DNA from: Eutreptiella sp. 'Long Island Sound 2002'
Taxonomy: Eukaryota > Euglenozoa > Euglenophyceae > Eutreptiales > Eutreptiaceae
Direction: 5' to 3'
DNA length: 64,000 nt
Assembly (NCBI GenBank): GCA_964036045.1
Contig: OZ038398.1
Span: 28,636,309-28,700,308 of the forward strand
Shown here: in pieces, positions 10,868 through 23,500 of the stretch
How positions within the stretch are numbered: position 1 is the first letter of the stretch
Layout: the number at the start of each line of letters is the position of its first letter
The notes under the pieces: model-generated
The model's database searches: none
What the model was told of the DNA's origin: nothing
What the model saw: only the letters and a program-made list of their open reading frames with translations
Program-made: the position numbers and the translations under genes

Positions 10868-11108
10868 CGTAGATCGCTTTCCAAACTACACTCGGTTGTT
10901 GGAATCGCCTTGGGCGACGGAGCTACCTCCCTAAGAAGCGAACCTTTGGCCCATGTGCCGACCATACGGAGGCTATGACCAGTCTCCCATGTGGCTGAGC
11001 AGGTATTGTTTCTGGGCTCGACGTATGGCACATGTCATGTGTGGCCATCCATGGCTGCCACTGCGGGTTGGAGCACCCCCTCACTGGCGAATGCGTGTGC
11101 GATAGTGA

Positions 11109-11240
11109 AGTCATCATCGTCGTCGTCGTCGTTGTCGTCATCCTCGTCATCATCTTCATCATCCTCATCCTCATTGACAGCGGCAGCAGCACTATCATCA
11201 GCAGCAGCAGCAGCAGCACAATCACCATCACCATCGCCAT

Positions 11241-11272
<32 letters not shown>

Positions 11273-11276
11273 TTAC
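11109..11276. repeat. ATC/GTC and CAG compound microsatellite
   Basis: CATCATCGTCGTC units, then CAGCAGCAG, CACCATCACCATC and a final long CAG block. It gives poly-Ser, poly-Ile and poly-Ala frames on the two strands that I do not regard as genes. Confidence 0.9.
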
Positions 11277-11497
11277 CGTGCACCATCGCAATTATCGTTC
11301 TGAACTCGTTGCTGCTCAGTTTTGTGCGTTCGGTGGTATCTTTCTTGGGCTTGTACCTTCGTTTACTACCGCATTCACCTGCTGCATGTTGCCGTTGCTG
11401 GTGCCTGAATGTGATGTCGGTTGTAACCATTGTTTAGTCCTTGCACCATCTCCACCTGCGACCCGGCACCGCACCACAACGCGACTGTAGCGTTCTG

Positions 11498-13618
11498 TCA
11501 TAGGGCGCTTGTCTTTGACGTGAAGGTCTGCCAAGCTGCAGGTTTGGATCCACAATTTCTATTCCTCAACAAGTCTGAGGACGTGGTCGACAGGTCACGT
11601 TGCACGCCACAGAACAGCGCTCCCTTTAACTCTCTGGCCGCCATCATTGAGAAACAATCAGAGGGCTGCAGCCCGTGGGCGCTGATGGTACGGGGGCAAA
11701 TGCCATTGCCGTCCAGACACACATGCACCAGCGACATCGCAGCGAATCCGCCACAAAGCTGCGGGTTTGCACATACCAGAGGCGGTGTTGCATGCACCTC
11801 CGGTGGCAGTGCTGCAGCAGAAAGCGCTGTCGAGGGCTGTGCAGCCCCGGAAGCCGTCTGCTTCGCCTTGTCTTGGTACTTCTTCTGGATCTCTTTCGCG
11901 AGTTTCGATCTGATAAACAACACCAGCGACCCCTCCGACACCTCCCAATGCTGCATGCGTCCACCAGCCAACATTCGGCCCCGATCGACAAGTGTGAGGT
12001 TGCAGGGTTGCAGAAACGCCAGAGGCCATTTTGTCAGCAAGCCAAACTTGCCAAACTTGCAAAATGGTGCAAACGTGAAATGGCGGACGCACGTCTGCTT
12101 GTGGGCAATCCGAACGCGCGCGCTCGTGTAGGACAATCATGATAGAGACACCATTTGGGCTTCCAGGCAGCCGGAACTTCAGCGTGGTGGCCATTGCAGC
12201 CTCCAAGCTCACACGTCAGCTGTTGGGCAGTTCGAGCGCATGCTCGCGCTTGTGCAGTGGGCAGGCAGGTGCGATCGCAGTGGCAGAGGCACATTTGGAG
12301 GGTCTGAAGTGCAAGAAGTGAACAGTTCACCGTGTTTGCCTCCGTGTGAAGTTGCGCTGGGTCGATTGGATTCTGCTGGGACCACTCTGCAATCCCAAAG
12401 CATTGGCGCTCATTCCAATCCATTCATTTCGCCAAAACCGATTACTGGGGCTGCGTTGGCTCTGCTTGGGAAACGGTTGCTTTGCTTGGCAGTCCTTCTC
12501 AGCTCCATCCGCTCGGTCGTCCGTCGGATGCAAAACGTGCATTATCGCGTGTCACTCGGGCCAAAAAGGGCCGCACAGCCAGACGATGCTGAGTTGTGTG
12601 CCTACTCCCCGCCCTTTGCATACCCCTTTCGTTCTCTCGTCGTCCGTTTACTCGACGTGCTGCTGATCGTGAGGGACGAGGAGCCGGACGGGGTGGGGGA
12701 TTCTGGCTTGGTTCTGTGTACAAAGGCGCATGTGAATGATGGCGCTGACATGAAGTCAAAATTGCAGGAAAGGGGCCGACCACACAGTCACATCACGCCA
12801 AAGCAGCTCCGAGACAGCTCACCCAAAGGTAGGTTCAACCCCCGTACAACACCCGTACAACACCCATACAAATCTAATTCGATAGGTGCATAACTCATTC
12901 AAATCTCGTAAAACCGGACATTCTTCGGTTCGCTCTCAGCACCCACAACCCTCACGGAGTAGACTGCCTCCCTTGGCCTGACGGGGGGGGGGTATATGCT
13001 TGGTCTCCTAGGGTCGTAGTTGGGTTCCGCAACGATCTCCCCGCTTCCTTCACGCAACCTCCGAGTCCCTCTTTGGATCCGCGGAACGTCGGAACGGGGG
13101 AGGCATCCGGTGGCGGAGGAAACGCTCTTGCTGCATTGCATTCCAAGTTGCAGGCGTCATGCACAACCTGCAGTTGCTGTTCTGTTGGTGCCACCGCCGC
13201 CGCCACCGCCGGCCGCGCATTACCAAAAAATACCTCCGTTCCAACACCGACTCCCGTAAACATCACGTTACAATCGCCTGCATCGTGCATCCAGTTTCAT
13301 TTCCACTTCCTCCCGCTTTGGACTTGCCGGTCCCAGTGGCAATCTTCCCAGTGCGGACCGCCTGCCCGTGCCTCTTAGGTTGTTGGACGTCCACTCATGT
13401 GACCGACAGAGAATGCCAGCCCATTCCTTGAAAGCGGCGCGGCGTGGCGGTGTTGGTATCAACTTGGGGGGTGGGTCCGGGGGGGGTACGTCTGATTGGG
13501 GAGTCCCCGAGAGCGGATGGACTAGAGGGATGCCCCTCACGAATGGAATTAACGACCATGCAACCCCCAAACCTACAGACCACCGGGCATTCCCTTTTGG
13601 CTCGACAAGCAAACACAA
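11498..13618 (-). other. Putative multi-exon gene with a possible ubiquitin-like segment
   Basis: Several minus-strand stretches read as protein. At 13618-13268 a Pro-rich then charged region ends KREEVEMKLDARC. At 13290-12952 lies APTEQQLQVVHDACNLECNA. At 12136-11498 a segment NLTLVDRGRMLAGGRMQHWE followed by EGSLVLFIRSK is reminiscent of the end of a ubiquitin fold, with a Lys-rich tail (KEIQKKYQDKAKQ). An upstream start (ATTLKFRLPG) sits at about 12190 in another frame, so splicing or frameshifts would be needed. The ubiquitin-like reading is a weak inference. Exon boundaries are unresolved and it could be a decayed copy. Confidence 0.28.
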
Positions 13619-14863
13619 GGGATTGCATACAGTTTTCTATGCGGCAGAATCGCGGCCAATGTTGAATTTCGATAGTTCGGCAACAGAGGCATGTCACTAG
13701 AGACAGTGCGGAGTGGCAAAGCTCTACAAGCCATCCTCCAAAACACACAACACCAATGCACCGGCTGTCACGCCACCAATATGCCGACGGGGCGGCGCGA
13801 TAAGCAGAGCGAAGAGCAATTTCGTTGCAATCCTATGCATGTAAGCAAAGCGATTCCCATTCCATTGCCACGCGCATGCGAACGGATTGGCAATGCGTCT
13901 GCCACACCCGGCACTGCCCAAGCAAACATACTATTCCTTTCCTGCCACGAAACTGGCGACTCGGCATCGCGTGTTGTGCAGAAGGCCCGCCACCAATTGA
14001 TTGTGAAGCGGCACTGCGTACACGGAATTTGAAAATGAGCGTGCACTCGAGTGCCGCCGACATGCTTGGACACGTGAGTAGTGTCCATTGTTTGGCACCG
14101 AAAACAAAAATCGGGCCAACGGCAAAACGGCTGCCCCTTAGAGCACCATCGGTGTGGTATGTTCCTTTTGGTGGGATGCATTGGATCAACAGTCTCGGCC
14201 CATCTTCACCTTCCAAGCCCCATTTCATGCCTTCCGAAGACACTACGTTGGGGAACGTGAGGACATGTGGGTCATTAAGTGTCCCCTCTCGTTGCTGTTT
14301 TCTCCTCCACCTCAATCCGTTTTGCATTTTTTTGATCTCTATTATGGCCGTGCTACTATGGGTTGTTTCGACGTACGATCGCACCCAACCCACACATCTA
14401 CGATTCTTGCGCTTTGAACGTCCCCCAAGGCACGACTCGGCAAGGCGTCAAAGAGGGCCTGCGAATGCAAAAGGCCACGGAGCGGTCACTTGGGCCCGAA
14501 CCTCTTTTTTTGATGCATGGGGGGTGCACCCCCGGCGAGCATAACTCAAAGCGGCCTAACTACGGGCAAAGGAGCGTTCATGGCGAGCCGAAATTCAACC
14601 AAGGAAATTGCACTATGTACAAGAGTGGCAACAGAGCAGGCATGGCTGCTTGTCAAGCCGAGTGTCTAAGATATTGTCGGCTCGCGGTTGGGCCCGAACC
14701 TCTTTAGCCTTAATTTTAGTGATTTGACAAAAAGAGAAGCCGGGAGCACAGAGTCATCGACTACATCGCACGGGAGATCGACGCGACGCTAGATGAGAGA
14801 AACAACCACATTATGCAACTTCTCAAAAATGCAATACCCCCGTCCTCGTCATAAAATCTAGAC

Positions 14864-17583
14864 CCTATGGACCCGAGTCATTTAAACTTGGTACTAGTGG
14901 CATGTCCCGAAGGTGCTCGTTGAAATACTTGGTTGCATTGTTGCCCGAGACAAGGAACTTGTGACATAATAGAAACCCAATCAACGAGATCCATTTGCAT
15001 ACTGCAAGAGAATCCTCCCTTCCCTCCCTCCTGAAGCCACACGAACCAACATAACGTAAAGGTACGGGACACTAGAGGATGCGCATCCTCGCACTATTTT
15101 TGAAAAAGCACCCATGCAACCATAAAAGCACCATTTGGCTCCGACACGAATTATACCGTCTTTGGGTTCCAATGAAGATCGCAAGAACTCATCCCACTCG
15201 GGCTTGGTCAACTTCACAATCAAAAACTTGTACAGATTCTCATAGTAGGCACTCTAAGAAATGTGTGTCACGTAGTATCAATGAATGACGGCAAAAAGGG
15301 AGCACTGGTCATGCAAATCACAACAATGACATCCAAACCGAGTGTCGCCCGACGAAAACGACACAAAGCACATTTAGGTCTTCGGGTCAGGAGGACGACG
15401 CGGTTACACACGGGCATCTATGGATTCCATCCCGGCCTCGCCCCACACCCGACATTGGCGGGTTCCGAGGAACGAAAATACATCAAACAGCAAAAGGTGA
15501 GCCCTCAAGGCTAACTTTGTCAACTTGTACAAGTTGTGACCAAGTTGTCGTTGTGTAGATTGTCTTAGATCTTGTCAAAAACATGTTTCCACGTTAACGA
15601 AGGCACAAGTTCTCCACCAATGCAATCACAAGGCAACAAAGCACATGCAAAAGAAAGGTGGCCTAAGCTTGCACGAGCTTGCTGTGGAAAACATATGGCA
15701 AGACAGTAGGATGGGTGCAATGGAAGCATGATAGCCAACATCGTGTCTATTGTTGTGTCTTCTACTCTTGATAAACCAAAATCGTAAGGTCAGACACCGG
15801 GTACAACAGGCTGAAGGGTGCTGACGACCAGCATATGTATGCACAAGGCAATGCTCATATTCTAGTTGACGTTCACTGAGCGTGACGGCGGACAAAGAGG
15901 GAACAAGGAATGCATAAACGTAAGGGTAGGTGTAGGCGTGGGGGGGGGGAGGGGTCCACAAAGGTGTTGTGAAAGCAGGCCACCAATGCACGGCGCAAGA
16001 TGCGCGCCGACGTAAGTCAACCCATTGACGCTCCGTAGTACGCAACACGTTGCACAAAACAATTGGGTGTGGTTTGTGGTAACCATGGGCGGCCCACGCA
16101 GCTTGTCAAAGGATGATGGGCTTCGTAGCAATTTATCAACCCCGACGGTATCAACCCCGTTTGGGCCTAGCGCGGCCGTGGAGGGAGTGTGCCGCACCGC
16201 TATGCATGCAATCCAATTCGATTGTGTGGGTCCACACCATCTAATGCACCAACCCGGTTCACAAACTCGCCCTTGGGTGACAATTCCACGCAATTGGAAG
16301 CCGCAAATGTGGTGCCATCATCGTGACATGTTCGGTATGAAATGTGTTGACCACCCTCTATCAATGCGGTTGGGAAACACCTTATTCTCTCCCAAAGCTG
16401 CGTCCAATCTTGCACGGATTCCACTCACGTCGATGGGTTGCATACCAAGCAACGCCTACAAACACAAAATCGCCACAAAGCACGGCCAAATTGAAGCGCA
16501 AAGTCAACAACCGTCGATAGTCGAGCAACAAGCTTCACCTTTGACAACGTGGGTCGCACTCCCAATGTTGATGAACTGGACCCAAATCGTAAAGATTTTA
16601 CGTCACGACATGTGCCGTCCTTAAAAATTGATGGGCCTACGCAAAGGATACGCACTCACAACCCGTGGCCACCCCCTAGCCGTGTGGTCGTGCGCATCAC
16701 TTTAGGTTTCCTGCTTAGCGGATTTGGGGCCTTTCTTGGCCTTTTTGCCACTCAAAGGGCGATTTGATATACGTCTTGACAGCCCCCCCGGGGACTTGCA
16801 AGTCACGGCGCAAGCCACCATTCAACCCAAAAATTCCCCCACAAACGGCGAGCACATCACGCGTGCACTCGCGGCTAATCCTACGATCTGTTGTTTCCGC
16901 ATAGCATTTCATCCGTTCTTCATGATGCGTGGTCGGTGGATGCGGCACCCCTCTTACCCCAATGGCCACATTCTCATGGCCATTTTCACGAGGAAGACAA
17001 CGCCTCACGAAAAGCCATGATCCCTAAAAGCCTTCGCGTTTTGGCTTGTCTGGGAAAAAGTCGTTTCTTATCTGAGAATTTTCAGTTGAGAATAGGAATG
17101 GCCGGATCCCCCCGCCCCCCCAACTGTCCCTCCCTCCCTCCAACCCAGGTCGGCGGCCGCGTACGCCCTCCTGCACCCATGCATGTACCCGCGCAACAAA
17201 GGACACATGCACTTGACAAAGACCGCAATTGCTTACTTGTTCAAGAGGGACCCAGACTTCGGGTGCCTCAAGCGGTTGTGGACCGCGTTGTCGTGTTCAC
17301 TCTTGGACACATACCGACACATAGTGCACCGGCCGGGGGAACTAGCAGAGGAAGGTTGGTGTGTATCAGGGTCCGTGTGAAATGCCTTCTGCCTTGATGA
17401 TCCCTCCATCAAGTAGTGAGAGGAATCGTAAAGTTTCCAAAGCTGCTTGCTGAACAAGTTGGCATCGCAACTTGGTTCCTCCTTCTTGGGGAGCACCAAA
17501 CGTTTTGTACAAGGTTTGGGTGGAAGCTGACAACCTAGCGCTATGGCTTTGGGAGCGCTGGTGACCTTGAGGAACTTCAACAT
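14864..17583 (-). other. Putative multi-exon gene with a C2H2 zinc finger
   Basis: Minus-strand protein-like segments line up with splice sites. The 5' part (17583-17233) starts MLKFLKVTSAPKAIAL and contains a textbook C2H2 finger (C-x2-C-x12-H-x4-H, CTMC...H....H). Further open segments are 17008-16715 and 16655-16290; a clear acceptor TTTTGTGTTTGTAG precedes ALLGMQPIDVSGIRA. Near the 3' end, exon 15253-15073 (after CACATTTCTTAG; VKLTKPEWDEFLRSSLEPK) joins in phase to exon 15001-14864 (after ATTCTCTTGCAG; KYFNEHLRDMPLVPSL) over a 71-bp intron. Around 16340 two overlapping frames suggest an indel. I do not recognise the family; it may be a host gene or an old transposase. Confidence 0.4.
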
Positions 17584-17965
17584 AGTTGGAGCTAAGTCGC
17601 CTATTCTCCTACCATGTAGCGTACTGTAATATTACAGTCCCAGGTAAGGTGTGGACCTCTGGCGCCGGCGACAACTCCACTTCCAATGTTCCGCAAGTGT
17701 TATCCGGAGAAACGCGTTTTCTCCGGATAAGGGCTTATCCGGAGAAAATCGGCGCCGCAGCCAGATTTTGGTCAATTTCAGCCCATTATAGGACAGTACA
17801 GTATATTTTATATTTTTCTACATTTTTATTATTATTACTGTTATTATTCTATGGTACATCTGTTAAATTTCAGATGTTAAATTTGTCAAAATTTGTCTCC
17901 TTAGCCTTTAAATTTCAGATTTTCGATTTGTCAAAATTTGTCTCCTTAGCCTATTGTTGCAAAAT

Positions 17966-18428
17966 GCGGCAAAACTTGAGCCAAGCCTTGAGGTATTTCC
18001 AGAAAATGTAGACGGGCGTAGACGGCATATTTTATTCCACCATCATGTAGCACACACATGTCCGGCAGAAAGATTCACTCTGAGTGTCTATATCATTTGG
18101 GTATACACCCATACTGCAGCGGTCACCACCGGGACCCTGGCAGCAGTACTCTTAAACCTGCGTCAGGCCTCCGGCAGCCTGCCAGTCCAGGAAGTCCTGC
18201 ACTGCACGCAGTCGCGGGAGGGGGCTACACACGCGCACGCGCACACCCACGCGCACGCACGCGCGCTCACACACACACACACAGCCTCGCCGTGGCGCCG
18301 CACCGAAGAAAAGAAAAACCACGCCACCGGGCAGGTCTCCAGGACTCCCCGACGCTACGGTCTCGGCGAAGCCCTTGGCACGGTAGGGGGTTCAGTGCCG
18401 GCTCCGGGATTCGAACCAGGGGCCACCG
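17966..18428 (-). repeat. Left inverted arm, 5'-truncated SINE copy
   Basis: Near-identical to the reverse complement of 18964-19403. On the minus strand it carries the 3' half of the tRNA-like head (B box GGTTCGAATCC) and the same body, with a GTGTGTG/GCGC microsatellite. The head is cut off after GGTGGCC, so the A box is missing. Confidence 0.8.
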
Positions 18429-18430
18429 AA

Positions 18431-18690
18431 ATACCGAAATAAAATAGACACTCAGAAAGTGTACCCTTTCAGCAGCGGACATGTGTTCACTCCGGGTGTA
18501 TACCGAAATAAAATAGGCACTCAGAAAGTGTATTGTTTCAGCACCGGACATCTGTGTAGTTTCAGCAGCGGACATGTGTTCACTCCAGGTGTATACCGAA
18601 ATAAAATAGGCACTCAGAAAGTGTGTCCCCTGAACAGCGGTCATGTATGCCATTCGGGTGTATAGCAAAATAAAATAGGGGCTCAGCAAG
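18431..18690. repeat. Tandem repeats between the inverted arms
   Basis: ATACCGAAATAAAATA and relatives recur at 18431, 18500, 18593 and 18662 (spacings 69, 93, 69), each followed by CACTCAGAAAGTGT and a CAGC(A/G)G(A/T)CATGTG motif. The same ATAGACACTCAG motif occurs inside the arms, so core and arms share ancestry. A CA microsatellite lies at 18811-18844. Confidence 0.75.
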
Positions 18691-18803
18691 TGTACCCTCA
18701 CAGCTGCTGGGTCCGAACCAGCCACCCGTGAGCGGCAAATCTAACGCTTTGTCCACTGGCCTAAGCCGCCCTCGCTACCAGCGGGGTTTCAGCGTTGACG
18801 AGG

Positions 18804-18845
<42 letters not shown>

Positions 18846-18923
18846 GTGTCGCCACACGATGTCCGGCGGAGTTGATGTCTGTAGAACAGGCCGTATACTA
18901 TCAAACTCGACATTTCAGCTGGT

Positions 18924-18996
18924 GCCGGCTTAGCTTAGTGGTCAGAGCTCTGGGACAGTAGCCCGGTGGCCCCTGGTTCGAATCCCGGAGCCGGCA
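18924..18996 (+). tRNA. tRNA-like head of a SINE (AGT anticodon position)
   Basis: The 73-nt sequence folds as a tRNA: perfect 7-bp acceptor stem (GCCGGCT/AGCCGGC), D arm GCTT/GAGC, 5-bp anticodon stem CTGGG/CCCGG with loop ACAGTAG, 5-nt variable loop, T arm with one T-C mismatch, loop TTCGAAT, discriminator A. A box (TAGCTTAGTGG) and B box (GGTTCGAATCC) are intact. The anticodon would be AGT (Thr), but position 33 is C where functional tRNAs have U. It continues without a break into the conserved body at 18997-19403. I therefore regard it as a tRNA-derived SINE promoter rather than a working tRNA, although a scan may report it as a tRNA gene. Confidence 0.6.
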
Positions 18997-19403
18997 CTGA
19001 ACCCCCCACCGTAGCGTCGGGGAGTCCTGGCGACCTGCCCGGTGGCGTGGTTTTTCTTTTCTTCGGTGCGGCGCCACGGCGAGGCTGTGTGTGTGTGTGT
19101 GAGCGCGCGTGCGTGCGCGTGGGTGTGCGCGTGCGCGTGTGTAGCCCCCTCCCGCGACTGCGTGCAGTGCAGGACTTCCTGGACTGGCAGGCTGCCGGAG
19201 GCCTGACGCAGGTTTAAGAGTACTGCTGCCAGGGTCCCGGTGGTGACCGCTGCAGTATGGGTGTATACCCAAATGATATAGACACTCAGAGTGAATCTTT
19301 CTGCCGGACATGTGTGTGCTACATGATGGTGGAATAAAATATGCCGTCTACGCCCGTCTACATTTTCTGGAAATACCTCAAGGCTTGGCTCAAGTTTTGC
19401 CGC
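18964..19403 (+). repeat. Right inverted arm: SINE body
   Basis: This arm contains the 3' half of the tRNA-like head plus about 400 bp of body, including a GT/GCGC microsatellite (19085-19140). It mirrors 17966-18428. The two arms could form a roughly 440-bp stem in a transcript. Confidence 0.8.
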
Positions 19404-19702
19404 GCGTAGCGCGGGCAAGGAATCTAGTAACATTTGAGAGGTTGAACGGGAAGTGGCGCAGGGTGAGCGAAGTGTTGTGACCATCGTGAAAGATAAAAAA
19501 GTCCGAGTGCCCTGTTCTGGCGCCTCCGCGCCAATTTTCTCCGGATAAGCCCTTATCCGGAGAAAACGCGTTTCTCCGGATAACACTTGCGCCAATGTTC
19601 AAATTACATCTAGTGACGCCAACCATTGATTCTTCTATTTTGAATCATTAGTAAGTTGCTTCAGTAATTCCTAGCATCCACCTTGGATACCTTTCTGCAC
19701 TC

Positions 19703-20294
19703 TCATTGGTGTACGGAGCTACCCTTGTTGCGACCGCTCACCCTCTGTACGATCCGAGCTTGACTATAGAAAGGCCACTCCCCGCCGCTGGTCGTGCGCC
19801 AACTGCTGGTGGAACTTGTCTTGTGCCGCAAGGCGTCAGCCCGCTTCCAAACAGTTGCATGAAGAAGAGCAAAGTTGGTGGGTTGCATAGGGGGAAGGTC
19901 ATACTCGCATAGGGGTGGAGACAAGGGCACCTTATATCCAGGCGTGTGACGAGTCCTTCCAAGTGTCTTCACGAACATACATTAATACAGCTGTACCTCG
20001 AGCCTTTGCCTCCTTGGTCTTGAGCCGTGTTTGAGGGTGTTTCCTTCGCTGCAATGCTTGTTGTCGCCAGCACGCTTCACCAGCGCAACACAACAGACTC
20101 CCACCTGTTGCGTGGTTTAGGCTAGACCGCACGTCTCCCCTGACCAAACAGAAAAGTTCATCCTTTGGCAAATTGTACATTCTTCCGCTGTGTGTCAAGG
20201 ATGAGGTGCTGGAGGTGGCATGGCTTCCACGGCCAGTTTGGATGCCGGTCAGGGCACGCGCCGGGCAAACGTTCATCATAGGCATCAAGGCCAA
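19703..20294 (-). other. Unassigned coding-like exons
   Basis: Two minus-strand open segments: 20294-20000 (KDELFCLVRGDVRSSLNHAT, ending KTKEAKARG before a donor-like GTACAG) and 19978-19703 (PPMQPTNFALLHATVWKRAD). No domain recognised. They could be 5' exons of the zinc-finger gene beginning at 17583, with the 1.9-kb element in an intron, but nothing links them directly. Confidence 0.22.
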
Positions 20295-20516
20295 GCAACC
20301 ACTGGCTAGGGGCTGCGAGCCCCTCCATCGTTATCAAGGTTGAGCAGCTTCCTCGTCTCCACTCGCTCCCCCGAGGGCTGCCTGGGCGGCCCAGCCGCTA
20401 GCAGGGAAGGCTGCAATGACCTTAGTGAGCAAAATCAACAAAAGCCAGTATTACGTGTTAACCGTAGGTTTCAGAGACAACAGTAACACCCTGTTCTCAT
20501 TCAGTTTTCTTGCGTC

Positions 20517-23500
20517 ATGGATCATGCTGAAGCCACTCCAAGTTCGCCGACAGTGCCGCACGGCCAGGTGTTGCCTGCCAAGTGCACGCAGCAAAGCGAG
20601 CAACCAGTGTACCTGGACAACAACGCCACCACGCCCTTGGACCCCAGGGTTCTACAAGCGATGTTGCCTGCATTGACGCACGCTTTTGGCAATCCCTCTG
20701 CCAGCACTTACTCCCAGGGTTGGGAGGCGAAAAGTATGGTGGAAGCTGCCCGCAAGGAAGTGGCCGAGTTGTTAGGTGCGTCCTCCCCACAAGAGGTCAT
20801 CTTTACCAGCGGCGCAACTGAAGCCAATTCCCTCGCCATTGTGGGTTCAATGACCTGCGCCAACAGCAACTTGCAGCATCCCCACATTATTACGAGCCTG
20901 CTCGAGCACAGCTGTGTACTTGAGGCTTGCAGAAGCTTGGAAAGGCGTGGGCTGGCGACTGTGACATACCTGGGGCTCTCGAATCAGGATGGCATCACGC
21001 GTGTCGCAGACGTCGCAGCTGCGCTCAAACCCAACACTGCGCTTGTCAGCATCATGCTTGGTGTGTCCCATCTCTTGTCCCCCTGGCCTCCCATTGCACG
21101 GTTGCAACCAGGGACCCACAGGGTTTGAAGCAACCTATGTCTTCTCCTCATCCCCCGCTGCTCCTTGAAAGCCCAGCCGCCCCCACCCCTGGCAACCATG
21201 CCACGCGAGGGAATGGACACACAATACACGCACCACGGATCCAAGGGGGGATGGGGTTTTGGCATGATGCCATGGTTGATTGATGTGGGGTGGGGGAACA
21301 CAGGATGCACTGGCCACAAGACTGAGCGCGGGAAAGGACAGGCTGAAGGTTTTTCTGTGCCCCCGTCGGGGAATGGTTCCAGAAAAGGGTAGGGGTAAGT
21401 GGCGAGGGGCCAATAGGCGCGCCAGCTGCAGACATGAATACAACCAGGTCATGCCAAACCCCCTCTCCCTTCTTGGCTTTGGAGAAAAAATACACCCAGC
21501 TGCATCCAGACATGAAGCTTATGGGAACAAGAAATCAGCTGAGAAGTACTACCAATCAGCACCCCACCAAAATCATCGCGTTCCTCACATTTACGAATTG
21601 AATTGGGTACCAAGTGTGGCATTGTGTTGCGCATACCATTCCTCACATGGGAGGCGCAAGATACAGCGTCGGAGGCACAGGCGCTGTGCAATGTCCAAAC
21701 AACAGCCCTGCCCAGGGCTTCTTTAGAATGATTAAATATAAGGGGCTCGGGGTGGGAGGGGGTGCAAACCCCACGAACCCCCCCCCCATTCCAATAAAGC
21801 AAAAGTTCAGGTTGGTGGTTCGTGACAGTGCATCTCAGTGCATAATTAATGGGGGTCCCCCGTTCATTGTGGGGGACCCCATCTACTGTCTACCCCCCTC
21901 TCCTTGCTCTCGACTCTGCCCACCCTCTGTTAAACAAAGCATTGGGGGCCTGAGATTGCGTCACTTCCAAAAACTGTTGTTGTTCTTTCGTTGTCTTTTT
22001 TCCCTGTCAGTTAAACGGCGCTGTCTGCAGGTCTGGTGCCAAGGTAGGCCTAGGGGTTCTTTGGCCGGTCGTGGCACCATTGAGTCCAGGAGAGAAAGGC
22101 AGAGGGTTACTTGAATACTGTAAATCATGCCCCTATGAGCCTCTTGGGCGTCCCCACCGGCAACCCCTCCTGCTTCGGCTTTTAAAGGTGTTGGCTAGGG
22201 AAAATTTCAGTGTAGGACATCGCAGGATCATGGGGATGCAGAACTGTCCCCCCCCCCCCCCCGGGAAAGGAAAGGGAGTAGACAGGGAAGGATAGGTAGG
22301 GCAAGGAGGAAGAGGAAGGTCACAGGGTGGTGAGAGGCCGATGGACACCTCCACCTATGGAGGAAAAGGGTCCAAGGGAAGGGCAGCGAATGGCGATCGG
22401 CCAGTAGGCGCCGAGAACAATACACCAAGGCGTCATGCCACCCTCCCCCCCCTTTGCCTGTGATCTTCGAGTTATGTGCTTTTTTTCAGTCTTGCTTTCA
22501 CACGCATCTTCTTCAATCAGACACTCATTGATGGCAAAACGCTTTTTAACTCCACACGCACCGTCTCTACCGGGCCACTATTGCATGGGCTAGGGCAAGG
22601 GTTGTGCACCGCTCCAGGTATGAAAAGGAAAAAAACCTGCTGCGATACATTTTGGTGCGCCAAGACAAGGGGGGGGGGGGTTGGCCAACCCCTCCCCCCT
22701 CCAAACCCCCTCCTATCCCCCTCCCACCCGCTCAACAGAAGCCCTGGCCCCGTCCCCGTTTCCATTTGTTACCCGGCATGATGTTGGGGGGCGAGGGGGG
22801 CATTGTGCCTTGGCTTGTGTTGCGTTCATCTCGTCCCCTTTCCGTCAGCGAACAACGAAATCGGAGTCCTGAACGAGGTGTCAGACATTGCCGCCATGCT
22901 CCAGCAGAAGTCCAAGGGGGCCATCCTTTTCCATGTGGATGGCTCACAAGGCGTCGGCAAAATCCCCTTCAATGTGCGCGACCATGCCATCCACTTTCTC
23001 AGCGTCAGTGCGCACAAGTGGTACGGCCCCAAGGGCGTCGGCGCACTCTACGTGAAAAGCTCCGCCAAGCACCGGCTCGACGCCCTTGTCCAGGGTGGAG
23101 GCCAAGAATGCGGGTTCCGAGGTGGCACCGAAAACGTCCCGGGCATCGTTGGGATGGGCGTGGCAGCCCGTCTGGCCCGCGAGTCACTCGAGGGCGGGGA
23201 AGGGGAGAGGCTTCGGGCTCTGCGCGAGTACACGCTGCAGCGCCTCGAGGCTGGACTCCTGCCGCGCTGCCGCCTGCGCGTCAATGGCTCCCTCGATGAA
23301 CGCATCCCCGGGAACTTGCACTTCTCTGTGCCCGGCTGCAATTCCGAGAAGGTTCTGGCCCGCATCCGCGAGAAGGTGTCGTTTTCCTCCAGCTCCGCGT
23401 GTTCTGCTTCCACTGGCAAGAGTCACGTGTTGCAGGCGCTCGGAGTCCCCCCCGCGTGGCCATCGCTACGGCTCGGCATTGGCCGCTGCAACACAAAAGC

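Larger units (their letters stand above)
17692..19591. mobile_element. 1.9-kb inverted-repeat (foldback-like) DNA element
   Basis: Both ends carry the same inverted terminus: CGCAAGTGTTATCCGGAGAA followed by the palindrome around ACGCGT and a third copy of the TCCGGAGAAA motif. The element is flanked by a perfect 9-bp direct repeat CCAATGTTC (17683-17691 and 19592-19600), read as the target-site duplication. A 9-bp duplication and long TIRs are typical of Mutator-like elements, but no transposase is encoded, so the superfamily is inferred. Inside, two SINE-like units lie in inverted orientation around a tandem-repeat core. Confidence 0.8.

Noticed and set aside
10991-11490. Poly-Ser/Ala/Ile frames around the ATC/CAG arrays
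   Set aside because: Microsatellite artefacts without flanking conserved protein.
18058-19595. Duplicate 129-217 aa ORFs on opposite strands
   Set aside because: They are the two inverted SINE arms read in equivalent frames; the shared peptide reflects the DNA duplication, not a gene.
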